A stretch of DNA of 64,000 bases from Peptoniphilus equinus (GTDB taxonomy: Bacteria; Bacillota; Clostridia; Tissierellales; Peptoniphilaceae). Below are positions 24,655 through 34,856 of this stretch, one piece after another. A program made the translations under genes and the position numbers. The stretch's first letter is position 1; each line of letters begins with the position of its first letter. Below the pieces are notes generated by a model that worked only from the letters and a program-made list of their open reading frames with translations, searched no databases and had not been told where the DNA came from. The stretch is taken from NCBI RefSeq assembly GCF_027921445.1, contig NZ_CP115667.1, positions 310,001 to 374,000 of the forward strand. Direction: 5' to 3'.

Positions 24655-25965
24655 TTAGAAAAGGAAGTGGGCGAACGGTGCAGCGAGTAGAATGGAAAGC
24701 ACCACACGTTCAAACCAGATGATAAAGTAATCTCGCATTTTCAGTGGGATTTCTGTGCCCAGTATGGAGGGGATAGAACCGCTGAAAAAGAGGATTTCAG
24801 AGATACAGGTGACCCCAACGACGAAGCGGGTGACCATGGCGGACTCTGCCATTGGCATGGCAGGCAGGAACATTTCTGCAATACTCATGGACAGCGACTT
24901 GGCGGCGAGAAGGGCGTCAGGCAGCTGAGCCAGTGCAGTGAACGGGTAGAAGATGTAACCGACTACATCAAAGACCGGTGTGTACTCGGCGATAATAAGA
25001 CCGAGGGTTCCGATAGCCATGAGAGACGGCGCCATGTTAAGTGCCAGCCGAATGCCGTCTTTCAGATTCTTTGCCACATTTTCAGCGACTGTCGGTGCAG
25101 TGTGAGCCACGTTAAGTGCCATGTCCAGAGCCACTTTGAATTTGTCGTGTTTGATGTCCTGCTCCACGTCACCTTTCACACCGTCATAGTAGGTGTCCGG
25201 TTTTTTGTTCAGAGGATAGAGACGCGCCGTGATGGCTGTGACCAGGAAGGTGACAATAACCGTGATCCAGAAAAATTGCAGCCAGTGAGTATCCATATAG
25301 CCCAGGGTTTTGGCAACGATGATCATAAATGTGGCGGAAACTGTCGAAAAGCCGGTAGCAATAATGCAGGCTTCTTTTTTTGTGTACATACCTTCCTTGT
25401 AAACGCCGTTGGTGATGAGCAGTGCCAGAGAATACGATCCGACAAAGGATGCCACGGCATCAATGGCGCTTCGGCCCGGTGTTTTAAAGATCGGCATCAT
25501 AATAGGTCGCATAAAGACGCCGACAAATTCCATCAGACCGTAAGAGATGATAAATGCGAGGAACACGGAGCCGATGGGAATGATCGTCGTAACCGGTGCG
25601 ACGACTTTATTAAAGACAAAGGGAATCATGTCCGGCTCCAACAGTGCGGCAGGACCGATGTTAAAGACCGCCATAATGACAAAGGGAATGCCAAGAATAT
25701 TGATAAGGGAAAAGGCGGTTTTGATTTTGGTTTTGTTCCATGTTCCCGTGACAAAGGGGAAGATGACACCGGCGATGACAATCAAAAGTCCGTAAGCCGC
25801 TTTAAAGTATGGAATGGTTTGAATGCCGGTGACCAAGTGATCCAGAGGGATAGAACTTGTGTCACCTATAGTGATCGGCACGAAGAACATAAAGACGCCA
25901 AACAAACTGAATACGATAAAACGAAAGAGTGCGCGTCGGCGATCATCAGGTGATAATGTACTCAT
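24655..25965 (-). CDS. YjiH-family transporter (nucleoside recognition/Gate domain)
   Basis: 436 residues with about ten to eleven hydrophobic segments. It contains the Gate (nucleoside recognition) domain, with SAIDAVASFVGSYSLALLITN typical of the YjiH family. These proteins are predicted carriers; the substrate is unknown, and the link to nucleosides comes from the domain name, not from experiment. ATG 25965 follows AAGGAGG. It is monocistronic on the minus strand, convergent with the DUF937 gene and divergent from the MATE pump. Confidence 0.85.
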   Translation of the reverse strand: MSTLSPDDRRRALFRFIVFSLFGVFMFFVPITIGDTSSIPLDHLVTGIQTIPYFKAAYGLLIVIAGVIFPFVTGTWNKTKIKTAFSLINILGIPFVIMAVFNIGPAALLEPDMIPFVFNKVVAPVTTIIPIGSVFLAFIISYGLMEFVGVFMRPIMMPIFKTPGRSAIDAVASFVGSYSLALLITNGVYKEGMYTKKEACIIATGFSTVSATFMIIVAKTLGYMDTHWLQFFWITVIVTFLVTAITARLYPLNKKPDTYYDGVKGDVEQDIKHDKFKVALDMALNVAHTAPTVAENVAKNLKDGIRLALNMAPSLMAIGTLGLIIAEYTPVFDVVGYIFYPFTALAQLPDALLAAKSLSMSIAEMFLPAMPMAESAMVTRFVVGVTCISEILFFSGSIPSILGTEIPLKMRDYFIIWFERVVLSILLAAPFAHFLF

Positions 25966-26151
25966 AGGTATACCTCCTTAATTATTTTAACTATAGTATA
26001 TAACGAAGAAAACTAAAAAGGAACAAAAATGCACATTGCATAGAGGGACATCGCATACAGGTCGGCGCAGCGTTATTTGCAGGAAGCTATAGCGTCTATA
26101 GACGTTTATTTGTTATCTCACACTAAAGTTTATACAAACAGCGAAGAATGC

Positions 26152-26180
26152 TTGAGAGTTGGTGTAAATTTCGATACTAT
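26152..26180 (+). promoter_or_regulatory. Promoter of MATE gene
   Basis: TTGAGA (26152-26157), 17 bp, TACTAT (26175-26180), 22 bp before the ATG. Confidence 0.85.
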
Positions 26181-26202
26181 AGTAACAGTTAGGAGGCAAC
26201 TT

Positions 26203-27546
26203 ATGAATTCAGAAAAAATGGCGACCATGCCTGTGGGCGAGTTGCTGCTTAAATTGTCCATACCTCTTATGGTGGCCATGCTCATACAGGCACTTTACAA
26301 TATTGTGGACTCCTATTTTGTGTCCCTCATCAACCAGGATGCGTTTACCGCCGTGACGCTGGCTTTTCCTGTCCAAAACCTGATCATCGGCCTTGCTGTC
26401 GGCACCGGAGTCGGCACCAATGCCCTGCTCTCAAAGAGTCTCGGTGCTAAGGATCACCGGCAGACGGAAAAGGTCATGTTCAATGCCCTCATTCTCGTGA
26501 TCATTCACAGTGTGCTCTTTGTCATCTTCAGCCGCTTTGCCACAGCGCCCTATCTCAGCGCTCAGACCGATAACCCGATAGTGCGAAGCTATGGGGAAGA
26601 TTACCTTGGCATTGTCACGGGACTTGCTTTGTTTGTCAATTTGCAGATTATGATGGAGCGGCTTTTACAGTCGACGGGACGGACGACATTAACCCTTATC
26701 ACTCAAGGTATCGGCGCTGTTATCAATATTATTCTGGACCCTATTTTAATCTTCGGCTACTTTGGGTTTCCGGAACTTGGCGTGGCAGGCGCTGCCGTTG
26801 CGACGGTCATCGGTCAGGGCGTGGCCAGTCTTTTAGGTCTCTACTTAAACCATCGCTACAATCATGAGGTGGCATTTGTCGTCTCAAAGCCTGATCTTGA
26901 GACCATCAAAAAAATTTATGAAGTCGGTTTGCCGTCAGTGGCACTGATTTCTTTGAGCTCCGTGACCATTTATTTTCTCAACAAGATTTTGGGACACTTC
27001 ACGGAAGCGGCAGTGGCCGTTTACGGTGCGTATTTTCGCATTCAAAACTTTGTGTTTTTGCCCCTTTTCGGCCTTACCAACGGTCTGGTACCGGCCCTTG
27101 CCTATAACTACGGCGCAAAGAACCGACAACGCTGTTATGATTTGATGCGTGTGGCTTTTAAAATAGGCTATCTTATCACTCTGGCGGGTCTCGTCCTCTT
27201 TTTAGTTGCCCCGGGCAGTCTCATTGCGCTGTTCAATCCGTCTGAAGAGATGGCGGCTATCGGTGTGGTGGCCTTTCGGTGGATTGCGCTGTCTTTTCCT
27301 CTTGCGGCCTACAACGTTGTGGCGGAAGCCGTCTATCAGTCTTTCGGCAACGGCATGTTGGGTCTTGTGGCGGCGCTGTTGCGGCAAATTATCGTGCTGC
27401 TGCCGGCAGCCTATTTGCTTGCTCTGAGCGGTCGTCTGGACTTTGTGTGGGCATCCTATGTCATTGCTGAAGTGGCCAATACCGTGTTTTGCTATTACTA
27501 CATGAAGCATTTCGTCCACAGGACCATAGAAGCGCAAATGGTTTAG
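26203..27546 (+). CDS. MATE-family efflux transporter
   Basis: 447 residues with twelve predicted membrane spans in two similar halves, the usual MATE layout. Family segments include IPLMVAMLIQALYNIVDS near the N-terminus, AVGTGVGTNALLSKSLGA, and FGLTNGLVPALAYNYGAKN in the second half. MATE pumps export cationic drugs or metabolites using Na+ or H+. ATG 26203 follows AGGAGG; in-frame sequence upstream of it lies in the promoter region. The substrate cannot be read from the sequence. Confidence 0.92.
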   Translation: MNSEKMATMPVGELLLKLSIPLMVAMLIQALYNIVDSYFVSLINQDAFTAVTLAFPVQNLIIGLAVGTGVGTNALLSKSLGAKDHRQTEKVMFNALILVIIHSVLFVIFSRFATAPYLSAQTDNPIVRSYGEDYLGIVTGLALFVNLQIMMERLLQSTGRTTLTLITQGIGAVINIILDPILIFGYFGFPELGVAGAAVATVIGQGVASLLGLYLNHRYNHEVAFVVSKPDLETIKKIYEVGLPSVALISLSSVTIYFLNKILGHFTEAAVAVYGAYFRIQNFVFLPLFGLTNGLVPALAYNYGAKNRQRCYDLMRVAFKIGYLITLAGLVLFLVAPGSLIALFNPSEEMAAIGVVAFRWIALSFPLAAYNVVAEAVYQSFGNGMLGLVAALLRQIIVLLPAAYLLALSGRLDFVWASYVIAEVANTVFCYYYMKHFVHRTIEAQMV

Positions 27547-27555
27547 CCGGAAATA

Positions 27556-27584
27556 TTGATTTTACAACAGAAGTATTGTATTAT
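27556..27584 (+). promoter_or_regulatory. Promoter of tuf
   Basis: TTGATT (27556-27561), 17 bp, TATTAT (27579-27584), 41 bp before the ATG. Confidence 0.7.
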
Positions 27585-27624
27585 AAAACTAATTAGTAAC
27601 TTATAGAAATTTTAGGAGGCAGCT

Positions 27625-28818
<1,194 letters not shown>

Positions 28819-28835
28819 TTTCACAGTGATAAGCC

Positions 28836-28868
28836 AAAGAGAACTCATGATGAGTTCTCTTTTTTTTA
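28836..28868 (+). terminator. Terminator after tuf
   Basis: AGAGAACTCA/TGAGTTCTCT (28838-28847 with 28851-28860), loop TGA, long T-run. Confidence 0.94.
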
Positions 28869-28936
28869 TGTCCGGCCCAATCGTTTATCCAGTTGTCGCA
28901 TAGCGAGACGACGGTAAAAGTTATGGAGAAAAAACC

Positions 28937-28965
28937 TTGCACAGGCAGGAAGGTTAGCGTATCAT
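28937..28965 (+). promoter_or_regulatory. Promoter of deaminase-permease operon
   Basis: TTGCAC (28937-28942), 17 bp, TATCAT (28960-28965). An AGCATT/AATGCT hairpin follows in the leader. Confidence 0.65.
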
Positions 28966-29012
28966 ACAATAAAGCATTAATAATAATGCTGAGAAAAAAA
29001 GGAGGTAGTATC

Positions 29013-29486
29013 ATGGATCATCGCGACTATTTACGACGCGCCGTTGAGGTCTCACGACAGTCCAGAGCGCATGGCAACACACCTTTCGGAGCTATTCTGG
29101 TAGGACCGGACGGTGAGATTTTAATGGAACAGGAGAACATTGAAGTTACGGATCATGTATGTACCGGTCATGCTGAAACAACTTTGGCACAACGAGCTTC
29201 CGAAACGTATGACAAAGGGTTTCTTTGGGACTGCACGTTGTATACCACGGCTGAGCCCTGTGCCATGTGTGCAGGCGCTATTTATTGGGCCAACATCGGC
29301 ACGGTTGTCTACGCACTCACGGAAAAGAAGCTTTTAGCCATGACCGGAGATAATGAACAAAATCCGACGTTTGATTTGCCTTGCAGAGAGGTCTTTGCCA
29401 AAGGTCAGAAGGCGATTCAAGTCGTCGGTCCGTTTGAGGATTTGGCAGAGGAAGTGGCCGAAGTGCATCAGGGATATTGGAAGTGA
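29013..29486 (+). CDS. Nucleoside/base deaminase (CDA fold)
   Basis: 157-residue zinc-dependent deaminase. The zinc and proton-shuttle motif is HAE (in GHAETTLAQ) with PCAMCAGAIYW supplying the two Cys ligands. The short length and TPFGAILV start fit the guanine/cytosine deaminase-like or TadA-like branch. The adjacent NCS1 permease suggests a free base such as cytosine or guanine as substrate rather than tRNA. ATG 29013 follows AAAGGAGG; longer in-frame readings would run into the promoter. Confidence 0.85.
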   Translation: MDHRDYLRRAVEVSRQSRAHGNTPFGAILVGPDGEILMEQENIEVTDHVCTGHAETTLAQRASETYDKGFLWDCTLYTTAEPCAMCAGAIYWANIGTVVYALTEKKLLAMTGDNEQNPTFDLPCREVFAKGQKAIQVVGPFEDLAEEVAEVHQGYWK

Positions 29487-29493
29487 GGTTACG

Positions 29494-30828
29494 ATGGAAA
29501 ATATAGATAAAAAGCACGTGGGTGCGCCTGAGGTCACTGATGACCTTGATTTTGAACAATCGGCCGTTCCCATGTCGAAGCGGAAAAGTTTTTGGTCCAT
29601 TACGATTATTTGGCTGGGTTTTGTCTTTGTCATCACATCGATGATGACCGGGGGCGGATTAGCGGCCGGACTGGATTTTAAAGACATTGTAGTCGCCACG
29701 ATTGTGGGCAATGTGTTTTTAAGTGTCATCGCGATGGCCATTGGCAATATGGCCAGTAAAACAGGTTTATCCTTTGCATTAATGACACGCTATACCTTTG
29801 GAAACACCGGCTCCAAACTTGCCACCTTATTCGTTCCTATTGTGAACATTGGCTGGTATACCATTCAAGCGGCTACGTACGGCCATTTTGTAGCCATGGT
29901 GTTAGGCGTTGAGGGGACGGGAGAAACTGTTATTTTATTTTGTACAGCTATTATTATGGGCGTCTTTGCCTTGGCCGGAATTGAAGCGATTGCCGTCCTT
30001 GGCTATGTCGCCATTCCCGCCATTATTTTTCTGTCCATTGCAACAGCCATGAAGTCAGGTATGACCGTGGGAATGGACACGATTGTCTCCTTTATGCCTA
30101 AAACCCAGATGAGTTTGCTCAACGGCATTACCATTGTCATCGGCACGTGGATTCTGTCCACGGCGACGTGTATTGCGGATACCATGCGTTATGCTAAAAA
30201 TCCGAAAGAAGCGATGACAGCATCAGTCTTAGGTTTACTGGGGGGTAATACCCTGCTCATTATCTGCGGGGCGATTGCATCTATCGGCATGGGCGACTCC
30301 GACTTGACCGCAGTTCTCCTCGGGTTCGGTCTGGTTATACCGTCGTTGATTCTTATGACGACCAATATTTTTACTACCAATGCCGCCAATTTATATTCGT
30401 CGTCCTTGAACCTTGCCAATACTTTCAGCACGGGACGAAAGAAGATTATCGCCATTGTCCTACTTATCGCCGGTTTACTTGCCATGACAAGACCGTACAA
30501 TATTGATGTACTCTTCACCTTTTTAAATGCGCTGGGCGTTATTGTACCGCCACTCTCCGGGATTATTATTGCCAACTATTACATCATAAACAAACAGGTC
30601 TATCCGGAACTGTCAAGTTCCGCGATACCGACATGGGACATCACACCGTGGGTCTCATGGGGGCTCACACTGGTCATCGTGAAGTTTTTAGAACGTGTGG
30701 CCAAAGGGGGCAGTGCACTGAACGGAATCTTCGGTCTGCCGGCGCTCAACGGTATTATTGTGGGCATTATCATCTACACCCTATTGTATAAAGTTATTAA
30801 AGGAGGCGCTAAGAGCTATGAACAATGA
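29494..30828 (+). CDS. codB: NCS1-family nucleobase permease (cytosine permease-like)
   Basis: 444 residues with about twelve membrane spans. The NCS1 pattern is visible: a soluble N-terminus of about 35 residues, then the first span with TSMMTGGGLAAGLDF, FALMTRYTFGNTGSKL, and GGTLLI/NIFTTNAANLYSSSLN in later spans. It probably imports cytosine or a related base by cation symport. ATG 29494 follows GAGG, 7 bp after the deaminase stop, so the two are likely coupled uptake and deamination. The symbol is by best family match. Confidence 0.82.
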   Translation: MENIDKKHVGAPEVTDDLDFEQSAVPMSKRKSFWSITIIWLGFVFVITSMMTGGGLAAGLDFKDIVVATIVGNVFLSVIAMAIGNMASKTGLSFALMTRYTFGNTGSKLATLFVPIVNIGWYTIQAATYGHFVAMVLGVEGTGETVILFCTAIIMGVFALAGIEAIAVLGYVAIPAIIFLSIATAMKSGMTVGMDTIVSFMPKTQMSLLNGITIVIGTWILSTATCIADTMRYAKNPKEAMTASVLGLLGGNTLLIICGAIASIGMGDSDLTAVLLGFGLVIPSLILMTTNIFTTNAANLYSSSLNLANTFSTGRKKIIAIVLLIAGLLAMTRPYNIDVLFTFLNALGVIVPPLSGIIIANYYIINKQVYPELSSSAIPTWDITPWVSWGLTLVIVKFLERVAKGGSALNGIFGLPALNGIIVGIIIYTLLYKVIKGGAKSYEQ

Positions 30829-30997
30829 AGAAATTAAAAAATTTCGAACCATTGCCATCATCGGTGTCATTTTAATGGGCATCGGGTCCTTTATGGCAAG
30901 TTTGGCGACGACGAGTTTGTTCTCCAATATCGGCTCAGGCATCTTAGTTGTGAGTATTATTATTGCTACCGTCGGCTTTATTAAATGGCGGCCGTAA
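30818..30997 (+). CDS. Small two-span membrane protein
   Basis: 59 residues with two hydrophobic segments (about 11-30 and 35-55) and a charged N-terminus. ATG 30818 has AAAGGAGG upstream and overlaps the end of the permease gene by 11 bp, so it is translated with it. No family is recognised. Position suggests an accessory subunit or regulator of the permease. Confidence 0.75.
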   Translation: MNNEEIKKFRTIAIIGVILMGIGSFMASLATTSLFSNIGSGILVVSIIIATVGFIKWRP

Positions 30998-31019
30998 AGT
31001 TGTAAAGTTTATACGAGTT

Positions 31020-31049
31020 CCCCTTAGCAGTTCACGCTGAGGGGATTTT
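31020..31049 (+). terminator. Terminator after the permease operon
   Basis: CCCCTTAGC/GCTGAGGGG (31020-31028 with 31035-31043, one T-G pair) followed by ATTTTC. Confidence 0.75.
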
Positions 31050-31061
31050 CTATTTATAAAA

Positions 31062-31096
31062 AGCACAAAAAAAGAATGGCTATTTAAAGCCATTCT
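31062..31096 (-). terminator. Terminator of the minus-strand tRNA-His transcript
   Basis: AGAATGGCT/AGCCATTCT (31073-31081 with 31088-31096); seven A just left of it give a T-run on the minus strand. Confidence 0.88.
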
Positions 31097-31124
31097 AAAA
31101 AACATTGCGTTATTTTAATTTTTA

Positions 31125-31202
31125 TGGGGTGGATAGTGGGGTTCGAACCCACGACCTCAAGTGCCACAAACTTGCGCCCTAACCAACTAGGCCATACCCA
31201 CC
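31125..31202 (-). tRNA. tRNA-His (anticodon GTG)
   Basis: Acceptor arm including the extra 5' G pairing with C73, anticodon GTG in loop TTGTGGC, T-loop GGTTCGAACC, CCA encoded. It lies downstream of the comEA-like gene on the same strand. Confidence 0.95.
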
Positions 31203-31273
31203 ACAGACGATAGAAATATGATATCAAAGGGGGCGGCCTTTGTCAAATATTTTTTACCTTTTATTTGCTGTTG

Positions 31274-31879
31274 TCACTGAATGTGATCTTTGAGGCTTTC
31301 GAAGGTCTTTTCACCAATGCCGGGCACATTCAACAAATCTTCCGGACGTGAAAAAGGATGTTGTTTGCGGTACTCTAAAATGCTTTCGGCGGTTTTGTCG
31401 CCAATGCCGTTTAGCGTCATGAGTTCTTCTTTGGTGGCGGTGTTTAATGTGACTTTACCGCTATGCGTGTTGGAGACAGCTGCTGCAGGACCGGGTACGA
31501 TGATGTGATCTTCATCCTGAAGCTTTTGAGCGAGGTTGACGGCGTCCAAATTTGCGCCTTCCAGTGCACCGCCGGCGGCGTTAATGCCGTCGATAATGCG
31601 GCTGCCCTCAGGCAGTTTCAAAAGGCCCGGAGTCTTGACGTAGCCGGAGATGTGCACGTAAATGACAGAAGGTTCAGCTGCTGTTGATTCTCCTTCTTTC
31701 GTGGTGCTTTCCGTGGGAATGGCGGTCTCATCGACAGAGGTGTCATCTATCGGCTCAGCCAAGGATGAAGGTGCTGCCGTGAGGTAGCCGGTGCGGTTCA
31801 TATCCACGAGGACTTTACTGATAAAGATCATGGCCACCACCATGACGGCGGCAAGGAGTTTGTTATTTTTGAAGCTCAT
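31274..31879 (-). CDS. comEA: ComEA-like DNA-binding protein (SLBB plus helix-hairpin-helix)
   Basis: 201 residues. An N-terminal membrane anchor spans about residues 8-25. A Ser/Thr/Glu-rich linker follows, then an SLBB domain (about 70-125, VHISGYVKTPGLLKL) and a ComEA-type helix-hairpin-helix pair (about 140-201, LNTATKEELMTLNGIGDKTA and LLNVPGIGEKTFE). ComEA binds incoming DNA outside the membrane during transformation. No comEC/comEB lies next to it, so natural competence is not proven. Its start overlaps the end of deoD by 17 bp, indicating cotranscription. Confidence 0.88.
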   Translation of the reverse strand: MSFKNNKLLAAVMVVAMIFISKVLVDMNRTGYLTAAPSSLAEPIDDTSVDETAIPTESTTKEGESTAAEPSVIYVHISGYVKTPGLLKLPEGSRIIDGINAAGGALEGANLDAVNLAQKLQDEDHIIVPGPAAAVSNTHSGKVTLNTATKEELMTLNGIGDKTAESILEYRKQHPFSRPEDLLNVPGIGEKTFESLKDHIQ

Positions 31880-32576
31880 AGGCCGTTTCCAGTGCGATTT
31901 CCATCATGGCGGTGAAGGACGCTTCTCGTTCTTTGGCACTGGTTTCTTCCATGGTGACGAGGGAATCGGAGACGGTTAAGAGGCTGAGGGCTTTTTTTCC
32001 CATGGACTGTGCCAGAGTATAGAGGGCGTAGGTTTCCATTTCTACAGCCAGAACGTTGAGGTTTGACCAGCTTTTCCAAATGTCCGGGATCGGATGATAG
32101 AAGATGTCTGAGGAGAGGACGTTGCCCACATGTGGTTTTACACCTTTTTTTGCCCCGACGTTGTAGGCGGTATAGAGGAGTTCGAAGTCGCAGAGAGCAC
32201 TGAACGTCCCGGTTGGCATAAAATGCGCGCCGAAGTTGCCGTTGGTGGATGCACCTTGCGCCAGGATGATGTCGTAGAGTTTTAAGTCGTCCTGATACGC
32301 ACCGCAGGATCCTACGCGCATAATGGTTTCGACGTCGTAAAATTTGAAAAGCTCTGTGGCATAGATACCGATGGATGGCATCCCCATTCCTGAACCCATG
32401 ACGGAGACGGGTTTGCCTTTATATGTGCCGGTGTAGCCCAGCATACCGCGAACGTCTGTGACGAGTCGGGCATCGGTCAGATAGTTTTCTGCGATGAATT
32501 TAGCACGCCGAGGGTCACCGGGCATGAGGACAGTCTTTGCAAAGTCCTGAGGTTGTGCGCTGATGTGAGGGGTCAA
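31863..32576 (-). CDS. deoD: Purine nucleoside phosphorylase (DeoD type)
   Basis: About 237 residues of the DeoD/PNP-I family. Features are LMPGDPRRAKFIAE near the N-terminus, the phosphate/ribose segments GSGMGMPSIGIYATEL and VGSCGAYQ, VEMETYALY and the SDSL motif with the catalytic Asp. It splits purine nucleosides with phosphate. I prefer TTG 32576 (reading M-TPHISAQ, as in known DeoD N-termini), with AAGGAG seven or eight bases upstream. GTG 32585 is in frame but overlaps that ribosome site. comEA follows. Confidence 0.93.
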   Translation of the reverse strand: MTPHISAQPQDFAKTVLMPGDPRRAKFIAENYLTDARLVTDVRGMLGYTGTYKGKPVSVMGSGMGMPSIGIYATELFKFYDVETIMRVGSCGAYQDDLKLYDIILAQGASTNGNFGAHFMPTGTFSALCDFELLYTAYNVGAKKGVKPHVGNVLSSDIFYHPIPDIWKSWSNLNVLAVEMETYALYTLAQSMGKKALSLLTVSDSLVTMEETSAKEREASFTAMMEIALETAYELQK

Positions 32577-32644
32577 ACGAATCACTCCTTAAAGTTTTAT
32601 TTTAGTTGATTTTATTGTAGTACAACAACGGAGCAAGAACAAGA

Positions 32645-32653
32645 TGGTATAAT
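32645..32653 (+). promoter_or_regulatory. Extended -10 promoter element of the aminopeptidase gene
   Basis: TGGTATAAT, a consensus extended -10; no clear -35. Confidence 0.65.
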
Positions 32654-32670
32654 GGTGAGGAGGTGAAAGT

Positions 32671-33909
32671 ATGACATTTGAAGACAAATTAAAAAAATAT
32701 GCCGAGCTTATCGTCGGCTTCGGCATTAAAGTCAAGGAGGGGGACTATGTCGTCATCTCCGGACAAGTGGAAAATTATGACTTTCTTCGGGCACTGGCGG
32801 CACTGTCCTACGACTATGGCGCAAAGAACGTGAAGTTGACGTATTTGGATCAGACTTTTTCCGAGCTGAAGTATCGTCGTTCGCCCCTTAAGGTGTTAAC
32901 CGAAATGCCGGACTATGTGATTGACGAAAAGATGGATGAATTGGATAAGCAGGCTAAGTTTATCAAAGTCATCGGCGCGGATCCCAATGGTTTTAAGAAT
33001 GTAGATCCTCAAAAATTAGGCGTAGCCATCAAAGCGCGTTCCACAGCACTTCGGGAAGTGAGCAAGCGGACCATGAACAGCGAGACGCCGTGGGTGGTGG
33101 TGGGCGCAGCCACTGAGGATTGGGCGAAAGTGGTCTTTCCCGACATGGCGACGGATCAGGCAAAGGCACAACTTTGGGAAGCCATTTTCGAGACAACGCG
33201 TGTGAACGACGAGGATACGTTGGGTGCATGGGAGGCTCATGCAAAGAAGCTTGAGGCATGGTCGGCTTTCTTAAATGACAGCGCTTTTGAACGTCTTCAC
33301 ATCACGACGTCTAAAGGGACGGATCTAACCATCGGGTTGCCGAAGGGTTATATCTTTTCCGGGGCGACGGAAGTGGCTCAAAACGGCGAGGCCTTTGTGG
33401 CCAATATGCCTACGGAAGAGGTCTTTACGTTGCCGCACAAGGATCAGGTGAACGGTCGGGTCTATGCTACCAAGCCGCTGAATTACAACGGCACGCTCAT
33501 CGATGATTTCTATTTGGACTTCAAAGACGGAGAAGTGGTTAACTTTAAGGCCGGACAAGGTGAAGCGACGCTGCGTCAACTTTTGCAGACCGATGAAGGA
33601 TCCAAGCGCATCGGCGAGGTTGCGCTCGTGCCTTACGACTCACCGATTTCCAACTCCAAGATTTTATTTTTCGAGACGCTCTTTGATGAAAATGCGGCCT
33701 GTCATCTTGCTTTAGGCAAAGCTTATCCGACCAGTCTTAAAGGCGGGGAGACCATGGACACGGCGACACTGCTTGCCCATGGCGCCAATGACTCTGTGGT
33801 TCATGTCGACTTTATGATAGGCGACGAAACCACGCAAATCACTGCAGAAAAAAACGGCGAAGTGACACCGATTTTTATCGATGGCAACTTTGCCGAAGAT
33901 GTGCTGTAA
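32671..33909 (+). CDS. M29-family aminopeptidase (AmpS/PepS type)
   Basis: 412 residues, the usual length of M29 metallo-aminopeptidases. Candidate metal ligands lie in NMPTEEVFTLPH (about 250), IGEVALVP (about 315), the His in ACHLALGKAYP (about 345), and VHVDFMIG near residue 378. It removes N-terminal amino acids from peptides in the cytosol. It has its own extended -10 promoter and GGAGGTG ribosome site. Its last 35 bp overlap the end of the convergent RNase H-like gene. Confidence 0.92.
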   Translation: MTFEDKLKKYAELIVGFGIKVKEGDYVVISGQVENYDFLRALAALSYDYGAKNVKLTYLDQTFSELKYRRSPLKVLTEMPDYVIDEKMDELDKQAKFIKVIGADPNGFKNVDPQKLGVAIKARSTALREVSKRTMNSETPWVVVGAATEDWAKVVFPDMATDQAKAQLWEAIFETTRVNDEDTLGAWEAHAKKLEAWSAFLNDSAFERLHITTSKGTDLTIGLPKGYIFSGATEVAQNGEAFVANMPTEEVFTLPHKDQVNGRVYATKPLNYNGTLIDDFYLDFKDGEVVNFKAGQGEATLRQLLQTDEGSKRIGEVALVPYDSPISNSKILFFETLFDENAACHLALGKAYPTSLKGGETMDTATLLAHGANDSVVHVDFMIGDETTQITAEKNGEVTPIFIDGNFAEDVL

Positions 33910-34765
33910 TATCACACTGTAAGCATTGAATGATATTGCCGTATAGGGGCGTGTCACAGTAAAGTAAATAGAGTGATGGGGGACTTTGCAGACCGGAGGT
34001 GTCGGAAAGGTCCTCTTTTTGTATAAAGCGGACAGTCTCGCCGTGCAGATAACACCCGGCAGTGACCTCGCGCCGATAGGTAAAGGCGCCGCCGGAGAGT
34101 TGCAGTTGCGATCCGGCATCAAAGCTGTCAAGAGTCAGCGGACTTGTCGTGAGTCCGGTGATGTGAAGAAAGTCGCCTTTAAAGGTGATGTGGTGAGGCA
34201 TGAAGTCGGCTTCGTCAATGCTAAAAGCAAGGGTACGGTACAGGGTGTCATAGCAACTTAAAAGTTTAAGGCCGTCACTGATGGCGGCAAGGCCCTGCGC
34301 GATAATAGGAAGAGGATCCCCATGGGTCATCAAGACCGATCGAATCCGCTTTGCTATGGCATAGCCGCTTTCTGCAGAAGGTTTCATGCCAAGGTGTTTA
34401 AAGAGTGCAGCGGTATTCACTTTGTCCAGTTTAAGAATGTGCTTAAAATTTTTATAGAGGGTTTGTAGATCATAAGAAAGGGGCGCAGGAATCGCATAAA
34501 AGGCGAGCTTTTCAAGTATAAACTGCTTTTCAAATGCGCTGATAACGCAAAAAGGCTCGCTAAATATCGTCATAAGAGATACCTCTTCCTTTAAGTTTTC
34601 GACGGTGTTCACCAAGAGTTTTCCGGTGGCACAGTTTAGTACACTCACTTGAAAGAGAGCGTCGTTTTTAAAGGAGAGACCGGTGGTTTCGATTTTAATA
34701 AAGTTGGTCACCATGAGGTGCTCCGTCACCTCGGGATGGGTCAGTGTGTGGCTTTTTATAATCAT
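33875..34765 (-). CDS. RNase H-like (YprB/DEDD-type) protein with altered first motif
   Basis: 296 residues. The first 140 or so resemble YprB-like DEDD exonuclease domains: FIKIETTGLS stands where FLDIETTGLS is usual, followed by an SAFEKQF segment and LYKNFKHILKLDKVNTAALFKHLGMKPS. The first catalytic Asp is Lys here, so nuclease activity is doubtful. The C-terminal half is not recognised. ATG 34765 follows GAGG. It is divergent from the T-box transporter operon and overlaps the aminopeptidase end tail-to-tail. Family assignment is moderate. Confidence 0.6.
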   Translation of the reverse strand: MIIKSHTLTHPEVTEHLMVTNFIKIETTGLSFKNDALFQVSVLNCATGKLLVNTVENLKEEVSLMTIFSEPFCVISAFEKQFILEKLAFYAIPAPLSYDLQTLYKNFKHILKLDKVNTAALFKHLGMKPSAESGYAIAKRIRSVLMTHGDPLPIIAQGLAAISDGLKLLSCYDTLYRTLAFSIDEADFMPHHITFKGDFLHITGLTTSPLTLDSFDAGSQLQLSGGAFTYRREVTAGCYLHGETVRFIQKEDLSDTSGLQSPPSLYLLYCDTPLYGNIIQCLQCDITAHLRQSCHR

Positions 34766-34820
34766 AAGTACCTCGCTCACTATATACCCGAAAAAATTTT
34801 AAAAAGTAAAAAAAAAGATG

Positions 34821-34849
34821 TTGACTTTGTCGCTTTGAAGGAATAAAAT
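34821..34849 (+). promoter_or_regulatory. Promoter of T-box leader
   Basis: TTGACT (34821-34826), 17 bp, TAAAAT (34844-34849). Confidence 0.88.
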
Positions 34850-34856
34850 ACCATAA

